Assembly (NCBI GenBank): GCA_025267735.1
Contig: CM046294.1
Span: forward strand, 35,309,222 to 35,373,221
Source of the DNA: Mactra quadrangularis
Taxonomy: Eukaryota > Mollusca > Bivalvia > Venerida > Mactridae
Direction: 5' to 3'
DNA length: 64,000 bases
Shown here: piece after piece, positions 1 to 12,500 of the stretch
Position numbering within the stretch: the first letter of the stretch is position 1
Layout of the letters: each line of letters begins with the position of its first letter
Position numbers and translations under genes: made by a program
Notes under the pieces: model-generated
The model's input: the letters and a program-made list of their open reading frames with translations, nothing else
What the model was told of the DNA's origin: nothing
Databases searched by the model: none

Positions 1-828
1 CTGAGCTAACTGAGCCAGTAATTTGGTCTAAGACAAGTGATTGAATGTTGTTACATTATAAACAAATTACTGAGCTAACTGGGCCAGTAATCTGGTCTAA
101 GACAAGTGATTGAATGTTGTTACATTATAAACAAATTACTGAGCTAACTGGGCCAGTAATCTGGTCTAAGACAAGTTAGTGAATGTTGTTACATTATAAA
201 CAAATTACTGAGCTAACTGGGCCGGCCAGTAATCTGGTCTAAGACAAGTGAGTGAATGTTGTTACATTATAAACAAATTACTGAGCTAACTGGGCCAGTA
301 ATCTGGTCTAAGACAAGTGAGTGAATGTTGTTACATTATAAACAAATTACTGAGCTAAATGGGCCAGTAATCTGGTCTAAGACAAGTGAGTGAATGTTGT
401 TACATTATAAACAAATTACTGAGCTAACTGGGCCAGTAATCTGGTCTAAGACAAGTGAGTGAATGTTGTTACATTATAAACAAATTACTGAGCTAACTGG
501 GCCAGTAATCTGGTCTAAGACAAGTGAGTGAATGTTGTTACATTATAAACAAATTACTGAGCTAACTGGGCCAGTAATCTGGTCTAAGACAAGTGAGTGA
601 ATGTTGTTACATTATAAACAAATTACTGAGCTAACTGGGCCAGTAATCTGGTCTAAGACAAGTGAGTGAATGTTGTTACATTATAAACAAATTACTGAGC
701 TAACTGGGCCAGTAATCTGGTCTAAGACAAGTGAGTGAATGTTGTTACATTATAAACAAATTACTGAGCTAACTGGGCCAGTAATCTGGTCTAAGACAAG
801 TGAGTGAATGTTGTTACATTATAAACAA
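1..828. repeat. 69-bp tandem array (12 copies)
   Basis: The unit begins CTGAGCTAACTGGGCCAGTA and ends near AACAAATTA. About 12 copies run from the left edge to about 828. Units are nearly identical except for the first few (TTAGTGAATG and GTGATTGAATG variants, one 4-bp GGCC duplication at about 221-226). The array continues beyond the window. By position it is probably in an intron of the ECE-like gene. Confidence 0.95.
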
Positions 829-3247
829 ATAAACAAGAAACGTTACCTTATCTTCATTAATAGATTTATTAAGATAAAAATCTCTGTCAGGTAAACCTAG
901 TCCACCTTGATCTAACTACAAATATAGTAAAATATATATATTAGTACATAAGTCAGTTATCATGAGTTGCAAGCTTATAGGAGAGGGAGTTACTTTACAG
1001 CCTCATAAAATATATATGGTTCTAGCACACTGCACATGAGCTATAGCATTGTACACATAAACACTTGCACATCATGTTTTAAGTTTAATAATTTATATAA
1101 AACAGTATAAAATTGATGATGCCAAAACTAAAGTATTCTATTCATTCAACAAGTAACTTTTTTTACCTAGGGTTAAGATAGAAATAATTAAGAAAGCTAA
1201 ATGTCTTTCACAATACAACTAGTGGCATGATATATTATACTACTGTAAACTTTCTACTTGAGATTGAACTTAACAGACAGTAAGAAATTAAACCACAGTT
1301 AACAAGATCTATTCTCAGCTAGACATCATATATTTCAAATTTACATCTTAAGGTTCTGGAACTGTAATGGTGACCTTCAACAATCTTTATTATGATATTG
1401 TTTTTTGAATCTATACTATTAAAGACATTGAATGGTGAATTTTTAGGGAAGTTTACCGTTCGTAACTTAAGTTATGTGCATTTTTATAACGTGACCCTTG
1501 ATTTTCGAAGAGAGGTAAATTAAGCTGTGTCAAAAAATTAAAAAAACATTGTTTTTCAAATTCTGCAGTTTTATATTCACATTTTCATCAATTTTCCTGT
1601 TACACAATCATTTCATGATAATCCAGAACAATCAGATTACACTTTGGACAAATACTTATAAATATATAGTGCTTTGTATACATGTACCCCCCAAGCAAAA
1701 ATCCGAGTTTTTGAGAGTGTTCAAAAAATTACTCTATCTTTAAAAGCTAGTATCTCAAGTTTAAAGTGAGTTAGACACATGCAACCAGTTTTAAAATTTT
1801 CTGCAGTCTTTTCTGCTCATGATATGAAATATTAAAGAAATTTTACCGTTTCTAAAATTTTTTATAAGAATCTGTATAAGATTACTATAATGAAACTGCA
1901 AGAGAATTTATAGCGAAAAATTACGTCAAAATGGTAAATTACAGATAATACTCTTTTATTGTAATATATCATCTAAATTGGTTCTGGATATAGAAATATG
2001 AAAGTAGAACACTGCATTATCATATGAAAATCTTCTTTTTACTGATTTTGGCTGGTTTGAGATAAATATTAGAAACTTACAACTTAACACGTTTTTTCGT
2101 AAAACATTCCAGTTAGGCATAACGGAGTAAAAAACTTTTTGTATTAGAGACTCTTGGTTGACTATCACAGTTTTGACTCATAAACACATATAAAAGACCA
2201 TTCTGACCAGCCAGAGAAATATCAGAGGAAGTTGAGCAGGCGTGTTAAACCTTATCCTGCCGTGTTTTCTGCAATAGTTTTGCATACACATTTTGACACC
2301 AGATTTAGTAGTGTTGGCATATTTTTATCCTTAGCTTTCAAATAATGCTGATTACTTTTTAAAAAGACAGAAAAGTACAACGATATTGTCCTCATATGCC
2401 TCACATGGGTGGTTCCAGCGGGGGGGGGGGGGTTCAGGGGGTCTGCCCCCCCCCTAGAATTTAGAAAATGTACATGTCCATTAGTGTATTTCTTGCTTGA
2501 AAGTAATTTATGAGTAGTATGAAGCAATTTTTCTTGGTGCTTGACGTATATTTAATGGTTATGTATTCTTATTATCAATGTGTTGCATTTTTTTCTGCAA
2601 AATGTGTGTAATGAGGTTGTGGTACGAGGTTTTGAACGCTCCTCCCCCTAGAAAAGTTCGGACCCCCCAGAAAAAAATATTGGATCCGCCCCTGCCTCAC
2701 TATATTCCAACACATACCAAATGCTGAATATGGCGATGTGTTGTGCGTCATAGTATTTGTATTTGAGGTGATATCTTCTAGCGGTTGTGATGACAAATTT
2801 AAATCGCTAATACAAGATAAAACAGTGCATTTTACACCTGCATACACAGAATTAACCCAATAGTTATGATCTTATACGACGTAACATTGTTTTGTCGATA
2901 AACCATTACTTTTACAATTAATACCTCGACGATCACGCTGTCTAGCTTCATGTTTCGCCATTTTTTGAAAATGTGTTACGCTATGACGTCATGGAAAAAC
3001 CGGGTCGCGAGGTGAAAATTACTTAAAATAGCAATTACGAAACTTGACGACAATAGCTTTTCGGGTAAAACCGGCTTATACCGAGTGTCGAAGTTTATCG
3101 AAGTTAGTTACAGTTCCAGAACCTTAAGCAAGCTGTAGATTACTGATGGTCAGTAGAGTCAATGTAAAAACAAAATAAGGCTCTGGATTATCTGCCATTG
3201 TCTTGTAGAGAATATGTCAATAAAGTAATCTTAAAACTAATATGTAC
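829..3247. other. Intronic sequence of ECE-like gene, no exon seen
   Basis: AT-rich sequence with no M13 motif in any minus-strand frame. It holds the G/C-run element at 2405-2697 and otherwise nothing I recognise. The next ECE-like exon must be left of the window. Confidence 0.5.
2405..2697. mobile_element. Degenerate DNA-element remnant with G/C runs
   Basis: The left part has a 12-13 base G run and GGGGGTCTGCCCCCCCCC. The right end reads, on the minus strand, CAGGGGCGGATCC followed by a T run and GGGGGGTCCG. CAGGGGCGGATCC ends resemble a family of short inverted-repeat DNA elements in invertebrates. No target duplication is clear, so boundaries are approximate. A related G-rich stretch lies at 14336-14480. 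Confidence 0.35.
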
Positions 3248-3528
3248 CTGCAGTATGTTCATAGATGAATTTTTATCATCTTCACCAATATAGTATGTAA
3301 AAAACATACCAAACACATTCATTTTCTCTAGAGCACTCTGAAATGTCCACTTTGTTTCATCCCATACACCACTTTTATTTGTTACAGGCCAACCACCTAA
3401 TGATTGTATCAGTTCTTGCAAGGGTTTTGACCCTAGTTCTTGTATAGTTTTATTTTTATCAAGACAAGATTGATAATACAGTTTAGCTTTAACTTCAGCA
3501 TCACTTTGACTAGCATTGATAGGTCTTT
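3248..3528 (-). CDS. ECE-like exon 4 (M13 N-terminal domain)
   Basis: A 281-nt exon with a TTTTCAG acceptor and CTGCAG/GTACAT donor. It encodes ERPINASQSDAEVKAKLYYQ, then SCLD, a KPLQELIQSLGGW motif and DDKNSSMNILQ, matching ECE-1 in order and spacing (A.RKAQVYYRAC, KPLMELIERLGGW, ADSKNSNSNVIQ). NAS and NSS are potential N-glycosylation sites. The following exon, expected to start near VDQSGLGLP, is not found in 1-3247. Confidence 0.92.
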
Positions 3529-6500
3529 CTGAAAATAGAACAATACAAATCATTAGTTTTAATGGTACTTTACCTCATACTTCAAAGATAGTCAGCAGTT
3601 AGTCTACCTATTTACTATCCATGGAGAGGCTGTAGAACAAAGATAACAGTAATAACACATATCTTTACTACTTTGATTACAACAAGTTAATCCAGTATTA
3701 TAATTCTGAGTTAATAAACAGTACCAGCAATCTTACTAAACATCCAGAGTCATAAGTTATTAAATTTTATTTTTTCAGAACCATTTTTGCACATCTTCTC
3801 ATGTTTGGCAGTAAATGAATTTTGACTCTAAATAAAGATATAGTCATGTGTAAAATAATAGTATTAGATTAACTTGAAGAACAAGAAACAGATTATATTA
3901 TTTCATGTTTAATAAACTTACCTATAACTCTTTTCATGACTTCTTGATTAGATTTCCATAGTTTACGGAATGTACTCCATCTAGAATGACCAGATGGTAT
4001 AACATGTGAATTAACCCAGCCACCACAAGCATACGAGTAGAAATCATCACATGGATCAACAGTAAGATCCATAGATTCTATCAACATACTTGATACACTA
4101 ACACATGCTGGTGTTAAACAATACTCTGAAATAAAACAACAATATCATATATTGTTACCCATTTATAGCATTCTTCTTTATCTTGGACCATGTTTGAAAT
4201 TTGAAACAAGGAATATTTATGAGCATGAGCCAGTTTTGTTTGTAGCTTTGCTCAATCTGTTGAAACATCTAACCATTTACTAAACAAACCTGTGTTTGTA
4301 CATATTTTAGCCCTTGCCATTTCAAGTTGAATAATCTGTTATAAAGTTGCACAATATCACAGTGGCAATACTACAGGACTATGACATTACAAAATGCTAC
4401 TGTTTGAAGAAGAAAACAGTGAAAAATCAGCCTCAACTCAATGCTTTAAAGAGCTATAAGTATTTAAATTCTTGTCAGAATTTTAATGATACATACACAA
4501 GACTAGATAGATAGATTTATTTTGATATACAATGTTATAACATGGCACTCATAATGAAACATACATACAAGTTACAATAATAAGCATCATTAGGGCTGTT
4601 ACGATACGCCTGATGTGTATCCCAATATATTGCAATTCGCTAGCATCATATCCCAATACGTACCACAATATATTGTGGGGTTTTAGATTCATTATGTTTC
4701 CATTGTATCTAACAGAAACATTGCAAATCTTACATGCAGATACTGATAGAATCTAGCCTGTTTCTGTCTATACAGTCTTTTAGTTTGCAATATAAATTTG
4801 ATTTGCATATAAAAAAGATGCTTGGGTTGAAAGAAACAATCACCCCCTTAGCTGCAGAACATCCTAGCAATAAAGCTCCAGAACTCCATGCCTGTTTCAC
4901 AACTTCCTGATACAAAGAATTTGATTCAAGTATATGTTTTGCACAAGTTCCCTACAACCAATCAAAGGGGTCCCATTCAGTTTAATTCTTGGAACTTGGA
5001 TAAATTAACACAAAAACTGTGCAACATTTTACAGCAAACATTGACCTACATTTCACCCAATACATGACCTTAATTTTACACCAAACAATGACCTTAATTT
5101 TACGCCAAACCATGACCAACATTCCACATTTATCAATGTCCTACATTTTTCACCAAGAAATGACCTACATTTTACAGCAAACAATGACCTGAATTTTACA
5201 GCAAACAATGACCTACATTTTACAGCAAACAATGACCTGAATTTTAAAGCAAACAATGACCTAAATTTTACAGCAAACAATGACCTGAATTTTACAGCAA
5301 ACAATGACCTACATTTTACAGCAAACAATGACCTGAATTTTAAAGCAAACAATGACCTAAATTTTACAGCAAACAATGACCTGAATTTTAAAGCAAACAA
5401 TGACCTAAATTTTACAGCAAACAATGACCTGAATTTTACAGCAAACAATGACCTACATTTTACAGCAAACAATGACCTGAATTTTAAAGCAAACAATGAC
5501 CTAAATTTTACAGCAAACAATGACCTAAATTTTAAAGCAAACAATGACCTAAATTTTACAGCAAACAATGACCTGAATTTTACAGCAAACAATGACCTAA
5601 ATTTTACAGCAAACAATGACCTGAATTTTAAAGCAAACAATGACCTAAATTTTACAGCAAACAATGACCTAAATTTTACAGCAAACAATGACCTGAATTT
5701 TAAAGCAAACAATGACCTAAATTTTACAGCAAACAATGACCTACATGTTACACCAAATGATGACCTACATGTTACACCAAATGATGACCTATAAAGCTAT
5801 GGTAACTATTACAACAATAAAGTTGTCTGTCATGATCCAGGGTTCACACAGAATTTTAGTGACAAAATTTAAGCACCTTTAAAGCTCTTTTCAAGGACAA
5901 AAGTGCAAAATTCAAGTACTGTAAGTTTTGACGGGCTGACTCGCCAAGCTGGCGATGTCTTTTGTCGTGTTGCATAATCAACTATGAGTCTGTAGATTAG
6001 AGTCGGCATCCTCCACCCAGTGGTACTTGGAAGACCAAGACCTTTGATAGACAATTATTAGCTAGCACAACTGGAAGACAAAAAGAATCTGTGACAAAAA
6101 TAGAGCATTGAAAATTCGAAAATGATCTGAATATTATTCATGCACTCTTTGATTGAAAATAAGCACATTCCAAGCATTTTTCAAGGTTTCAAATGAAAAT
6201 AAGCATTTTCAAGCATTTTAATTTGCAAGGTAGATTATAAAATTCAAGCACTTTTCAAGGTCTGTACGAACCCTGTGATCACAGTTTATAAACTGACCTT
6301 TTTGTTTAATAGCTGGTTTTATCTCAGGTTGTGTAGGTATAGGTTTCTTCTCTGCTATGTTATCTACTTTTTTAGATGACATCAATCTACTGATCTGTTT
6401 ATCTCTTGATGCTAACAATGCTGCTAAAACAATTATAGTTACCAAGGCAACACCAGCCACACCCAACAATATTGCTTCTAACCATGTCCTCTTAGCCCTG

Positions 6501-9500
6501 TAATATATTATAAGTACCGTAATACAAATTAGGTGTACATAGCTCAGTGAATATTGCAGGCAATATCAAACTAAAAACAATAGTTAAAAACATTACACAC
6601 ATAAACTACACCTTGATGTCTATCCCGATACCTTTTATTATATCACCTAGAAGAGCTTTTTAGTAACATGAAAATACAATTTGACCAGAAGAAAAATCAA
6701 TGATGTGTATACATAATCAAGGGTTGCCTATTAGCATACCAAGTTTCTAAATAAATTTTGAGTTACCTCAGGACAGAAAGCTATTGATTAAATGTTGACT
6801 ATTTTTGTATCCATAACAACCCCAATTTTGACCCAAAAAAGAATGTACAATAATAGACATAATCTCTATGTTGCAACCTATTCCATGTCAAGTTACATTA
6901 GAAAGTCAAGGCTACTTTTATTGAAAATTTTAGAATCCATATTGAAGCACACAAACAGAGAACAAAACTACAGTTTCTTCTGTTCAAATAACTAGTATGC
7001 CACAAATGCTAACCCCAAAGTAGAGGGCAAGTGTGAACATAAGTAGGGGGCAAGTGTGAACACAACAGAAGGGGACAAGTGTTACCACCAGGAGGGGACA
7101 AGTGTTAACACCACAGTAGGGGGACAAGTGTTACCACCAGGAGAGGACAAGTGTAAAAACCACAGTAGGAGACAAGTGTGAACACCACAGTAGGGGACAA
7201 GTGTGAACACCACAGTAGGGGACAAGTGTGAACACCACAGTAGGGGACAAGTGTGAATACCACAGTAGGGGACAAGTGTAAACACCACAGTAGGGGACAA
7301 GTGTTACCACCAGTAGGGGACAAGTGTGAACACCACCAGGAGGGGACAAGTGTTACCACCAGTACGGGACAAGTGTGAACACCACAGAAGGGGACAAGTG
7401 TGAACACCACAGTAGGGGACAAGTGTGAACACCACAGTAGGGGACAAGTGTGAACACCACAGTAGGGGACAAGTGTGAATACCACAGTAGGGACTAAGTG
7501 TAAACACCAGTAGAAAAAAGTGTAAACACCAGTAGGGGACAAGTGTAAACACCAGAAAGGGACAAGTGTAAACACCAGTAGGGGACAAGTGTAAACACCA
7601 GAAAGGGACAAGTTGAAACACCAGTAGGGGGACAAGTGTGATCACCACAGTAGAGGGACAAGTGTAAACACCAGTAGGGGACAAGTGTAAACACCAGTAG
7701 GGGACAAGTGTAAACACCAGAAAGGGACAAGTGTAAACACCAGTAGGGGACAAGTGTAAACACCAGTAGGGGGACAAGTGTGAACACCAGTAGAAAAAAG
7801 TGTAAACACCAGTAGGGGGACAAGTGTGATCACCACAGCAGAGGGACAAGTGTAAACACCAGTAGAAAAAAGTGTAAACACCAGTAGGGGACAAGTGTAA
7901 ACACCAGAAAGGGTCAAGTGTAAACACCAGTAGGGGACAAGTGTGATCACCACAGTAGAGGGACAAGTGTAAACACCAGTAGGGGACAAGTGTAAACACC
8001 AGTAGGGGGACAAGTGTGAACACCAGTAGAAAAAAGTGTAAACACCAGTAGGGGACAAGTGTAAACACCAGAAAGGGACAAGTGTAAACACCAGTAGAAA
8101 AAAAGTGTAAACACCAGTAGGGGACAAGTGTAAACACCAGAAAGGGTCAAGTGTAAACACCAGTAGAAAAAAAGTTGAAACAACAGTAGGGGGACAAATG
8201 GAAACACCAGTAGAGGACAAGCGTAAACACCAGTAGGTGGACAAGTGTTAACGCCAGTACGAGAAAAAGTGTAAACACCTGTAGGGGACAATTTGTTTTT
8301 CTTTTTTTGTTGGGTTTAACGCCATAGCAACACATTGTCATATAATGGCAGTCAGTCAACCTACTCACTCCTTCTGAAAATGCTAAATATCCGGATTTAG
8401 CTGTTAACCAACTACTAAGCACATACTTAGTCAGTGACTGACAACTGCCCTTCAAAATTAAGAATCATTGGTAGGAGAGAGAATGGCCGTAGAAATTTTT
8501 TCATGACCAAGCTCCATGAAAGTATGCTCCGCCCTGGAATCGAACCCAAGACCCCTCGATCAGTAGACTTGCGTGCTACCACCAGTAGGGGACAAGTAAG
8601 AACACCAGTAAGTAAAAGTGTAAACTGCAGTAGAGGAAAACTTGTCTAGAACTTAACTTGGAAGGGTATTGTATACACAAGGGATCATCCTTGGTTTTTT
8701 CTTTATGGATTCTCAATGACTTTGACCTCCAGACCAAAACCAAAGAGGTCATATATTGAAAATCCACACATTAGATTTAAAGACCCTTAAATACATTATT
8801 TATTATCTAGACAAGAAAATTTTGTATGGACAGACAGAAAATATTACTAACACAAGAAGCGCCGCAATGCGACGAAACCAGGTTTTCAACGACCAAGTTT
8901 GGATGTGACAGAAATGATTCATTTGAAAGCAACAAAATCAATACATGCAAAATGAAGCAATTACGTGGAAACTGAATTTCTAATTTAGCAACAGTGACCT
9001 TGACCTTTATCACAGACAATTGGGTAGCAATCCCAAGCTGTCTCTTGATATCAGCTACCAATACACCAAGTTTGGTGTCCATAGGTCAAAGCAAACTAAA
9101 GCTATTGAGAGTAAACTGAATTTCTATTTTTAGTGTCAGTGACCTTGACCTTGATCACAGACACCTAGCTAGCGATCCCAAGCTGCCTCTTGATGTAAGC
9201 TACCCATACACCAAGTTTAGTGTCAATAGGTCAAAGCAAACTAAAGTTATTGAGCGGAAACTGAATTTCTATTTTTAGTGTCAGTGACCTTAACCTTGAT
9301 CACAGACACCAGGGTAGCAATCCCAAGCTGCCTCTTGATATTAGCTACCCATACACCAAGTTTAGAGTCAAAAGGTCAAATCAAACTAAAGTTATTGAGC
9401 GGAAACTGAATTTCTATTTTTAGTGTCAGTGACCTTGACCTTGATCACAGACATGTGGGAAGCAATCCCAGGCTGCCTCTTGATATAAGCTACCTATACA

Positions 9501-12500
9501 CCAAGTTTGGTGTAAATAGGTCAAAGCAAACTAGAGTTACTGAGCGGAAACTGAATTTCTATTTTTAGTGTCAGTGACCTTGACCTTGATCACAGACACC
9601 TGGGTAGCAATCCCAGGCTGCGTCTTGATATAAGCTACCCATACACCAAGTTTGGTGTCAATAGGTCAAAGCAAACTAGAGTTATTGAGCGAAACTGAAT
9701 TTCTATTTTTAGTGTTAGTGACCTTGACCTTGATCACAGACACCTGGGTAGCAATCCCAAGCTGCGTCTTGATATAAGCTACCTATACACCAAGTTTGGT
9801 GTCAATAGGCCAAAGCTAACTAAAGTTATCGAGCCATTGACTTTATTTTGACACATTATTCATTACCAAACTTGTTTTAGATATTATTGTTGTAAAGCTA
9901 ATGACTATATTAGACACTTCAACAATTGATGTCACTTCAACAATGGACATCCACCAATCTACAAAGCCCACCTAAGCTGATGGCCAGACAGGCAGTATAA
10001 ATATGACGAATGATGGGTATATAAACCACAAACATTTGTCAGAAAAACATGAATTAACTACATAGGAAATAGAATAATATAATGTTTAGAATTCAGCAAC
10101 TTAAAACAACTGACTATTGAGTACTTACATGTACACCATCAGACATCTACAGAATTGACATCATGAAAACTTTACATTAATTTTAGATTTCATCATGTCT
10201 TTACCTTACTTATTAATGTATATTTCACAGAAACTATATTAAATAGTGAAACAATGGCAAACTGATCAAGTATTTATAGAGTTCAACTAAATACATGAAA
10301 ACAGGATAATCAACCTCTCAGCATTAAGATTGAAAGACAACTGTTAATTGGTTTTTCCTCTACTTGATATTTGACTGCAGCAATGTTTGCATGTAATGTA
10401 TCAATAAATAACAGTATAAGTTATGTCAATGTAACATACAAGAAACAATATCATGTATTTATGTAACTAGAATATCAATATCTTTCATACTGTACTCTGT
10501 AATGTTAGGTCACCACATTTATAACAAGAACATAAACAATCATTATACCAACAGTAATCATTGTTCAGAGACCATCCATGTTAACTACTGTAACAGTAAA
10601 ACCCCTCTAAACCGGACTGGCTACTGACTGAGGAAAAATTCTGGCTTGGGGAGTTTTCCTGAATAGAGGTTTTACGTTCTGACTATAAGATTTAACATGT
10701 GTGTTTGATGGTAGACCATTAGGTGTATGTGGTGTTTACCTGGTAGTACAAGTTTGTGTTTGATGGTAGACCATTAAGTATATGTGATGTTTACCTGGTA
10801 GTACAAGTATGTGTTTGATGGTAGACCATTAAGTATATGTGATGTTTACCTGGTAGTACAAGTATGTGTTTGATGGTAGACCATTAGGTGTATGTGATGT
10901 TTACCTGGTAGTACAAGTTTGTGTTTGATGGTAGACCATTAAGTGTATGTGGTATTTACCTGGTAGTACAAGTGTGTGTTTGATGGTAGACCATTAAGGG
11001 TATGTGATGTTTACCTGGTAGTACAAGTTTGTGTTTGATGGTAGACCATTAAGTGTATGTGGTGTTTACCTGGTAGTACAAGTTTGTGTTTGATGGTAGA
11101 CCATTAAGTATATGTGGTGTTTACCTGGTAGTACAAGTTTGTGTTTGATGGTAGACCATTAAGTGTATGTGATGTTTACCTGGTAGTACAAGTGTGTGTT
11201 TGATGGTAGACCATTAAGTGTATGTGATGTTTACCTGGTAGTACAAGTGTGTGTTTGATGGTAGACCATTAAGGGTATGTGATGTTTACCTGGTAGTACA
11301 AGTTTGTGTTTGATGGTAGACCATTAAGTGTATGTGGTATTTACCTGGTAGTACAAGTTTGTGTTTGATGGAAGACCATTAAGTGTATGTGATGTTTACC
11401 TGGTAGTACAAGTGTGTGTTTGATGGTAGACCATTAAGTGTATGTGATGTTTACCTGGTAGTACAAGTTTGTGTTTGATGGTAGACCATTAAGTGTATGT
11501 GATGTTTAGCTGGTAGTACAAGTTTGTGTTTGATGGTAGACCATTAAGTGTATGTGATGTTTACCTGGTAGTACAAGTTTGTGTTTGATGGTAGACCATT
11601 AAGTATATGTGGTGTTTACCTGGTAGTACAAGTTTGTGTTTGATGGTAGACCATTAAGTGTTTGTGATGTTTACCTGGTAGTACAAGTTTGTGTTTGATG
11701 GTAGACCATTAAGTATATGTGATGTTTACCTGGTAGTACAAGTATGTGTTTGATGGTAGACCATTAAGTGTATGTGATGTTTACCTGGTAGTACAAGTTT
11801 GTGTTTGATGGTAGACCATTAAGTGTATGTGATGTTTACCTGGTAGTACAAGTTTGTGTTTGATGGTAGACCATTAAGTGTATGTGATGTTTACCTGGTA
11901 GTACAAGTTTGTGTTTGATGGTAGACCATTAGGTGTATGTGGTGTTGACCTGGTAGTACAAGTTTGTGTTTGATGGTAGACCATTAAGTGTATGTGATGT
12001 TTACCTGGTAGTACAAGTTTGTGTTTGATGGTAGACCATTAAGTGTATGTGATGTTTACCTGGTAGTACAAGTTTGTGTTTGATGGTAGACCATTAAGTA
12101 TATGTGGTGTTTACCTGGTAGTACAAGTTTGTGTTTGATGGTAGACCATTAAGTGTATGTGGTGTTTACCTGGTAGTACAAGTTTGTGTTTGATGGTAGA
12201 CCATTAAGTATATGTGATGTTTACCTGGTAGTACAAGTTTGTGTTTGATGGTAGACCATTAGGTGTATGTGATGTTTACCTGGTAGTACAAGTATTTCAA
12301 GCAGAAGTATTCGGTTGTAGGTCTTTTAAATTTAATAGCAAAACTTTAATGTAATTAATCCATCTGTAGGCCTAAGTGATTATCTAACATCTGAACAACC
12401 TACAGTAATGCATACACGCCTAATGTCATCAATAAGCATAACTAATAACTAACTAATAAATATTTCAATCTATGTTTTTCCCAGCCAAGCCAATTGTTTA

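Noticed and set aside
5053..5736. 227-codon minus-strand open frame of FAVKFRSL octapeptides
   Set aside because: It arises because the 24-bp unit is a multiple of three; no flanking coding signal or splice support, and it is inside an intron.
5869..6054. GLGLPS in a minus-strand frame, reminiscent of the M13 sequence after exon 4
   Set aside because: It lies upstream of exon 3 in gene order, inside the hAT-like element, and the following residues do not continue the family pattern.
7082..8455. Several overlapping minus-strand frames rich in SPTVVFTLVPYW
   Set aside because: All three frames are open for long stretches because of the minisatellite; one runs into the SINE. Not genes.
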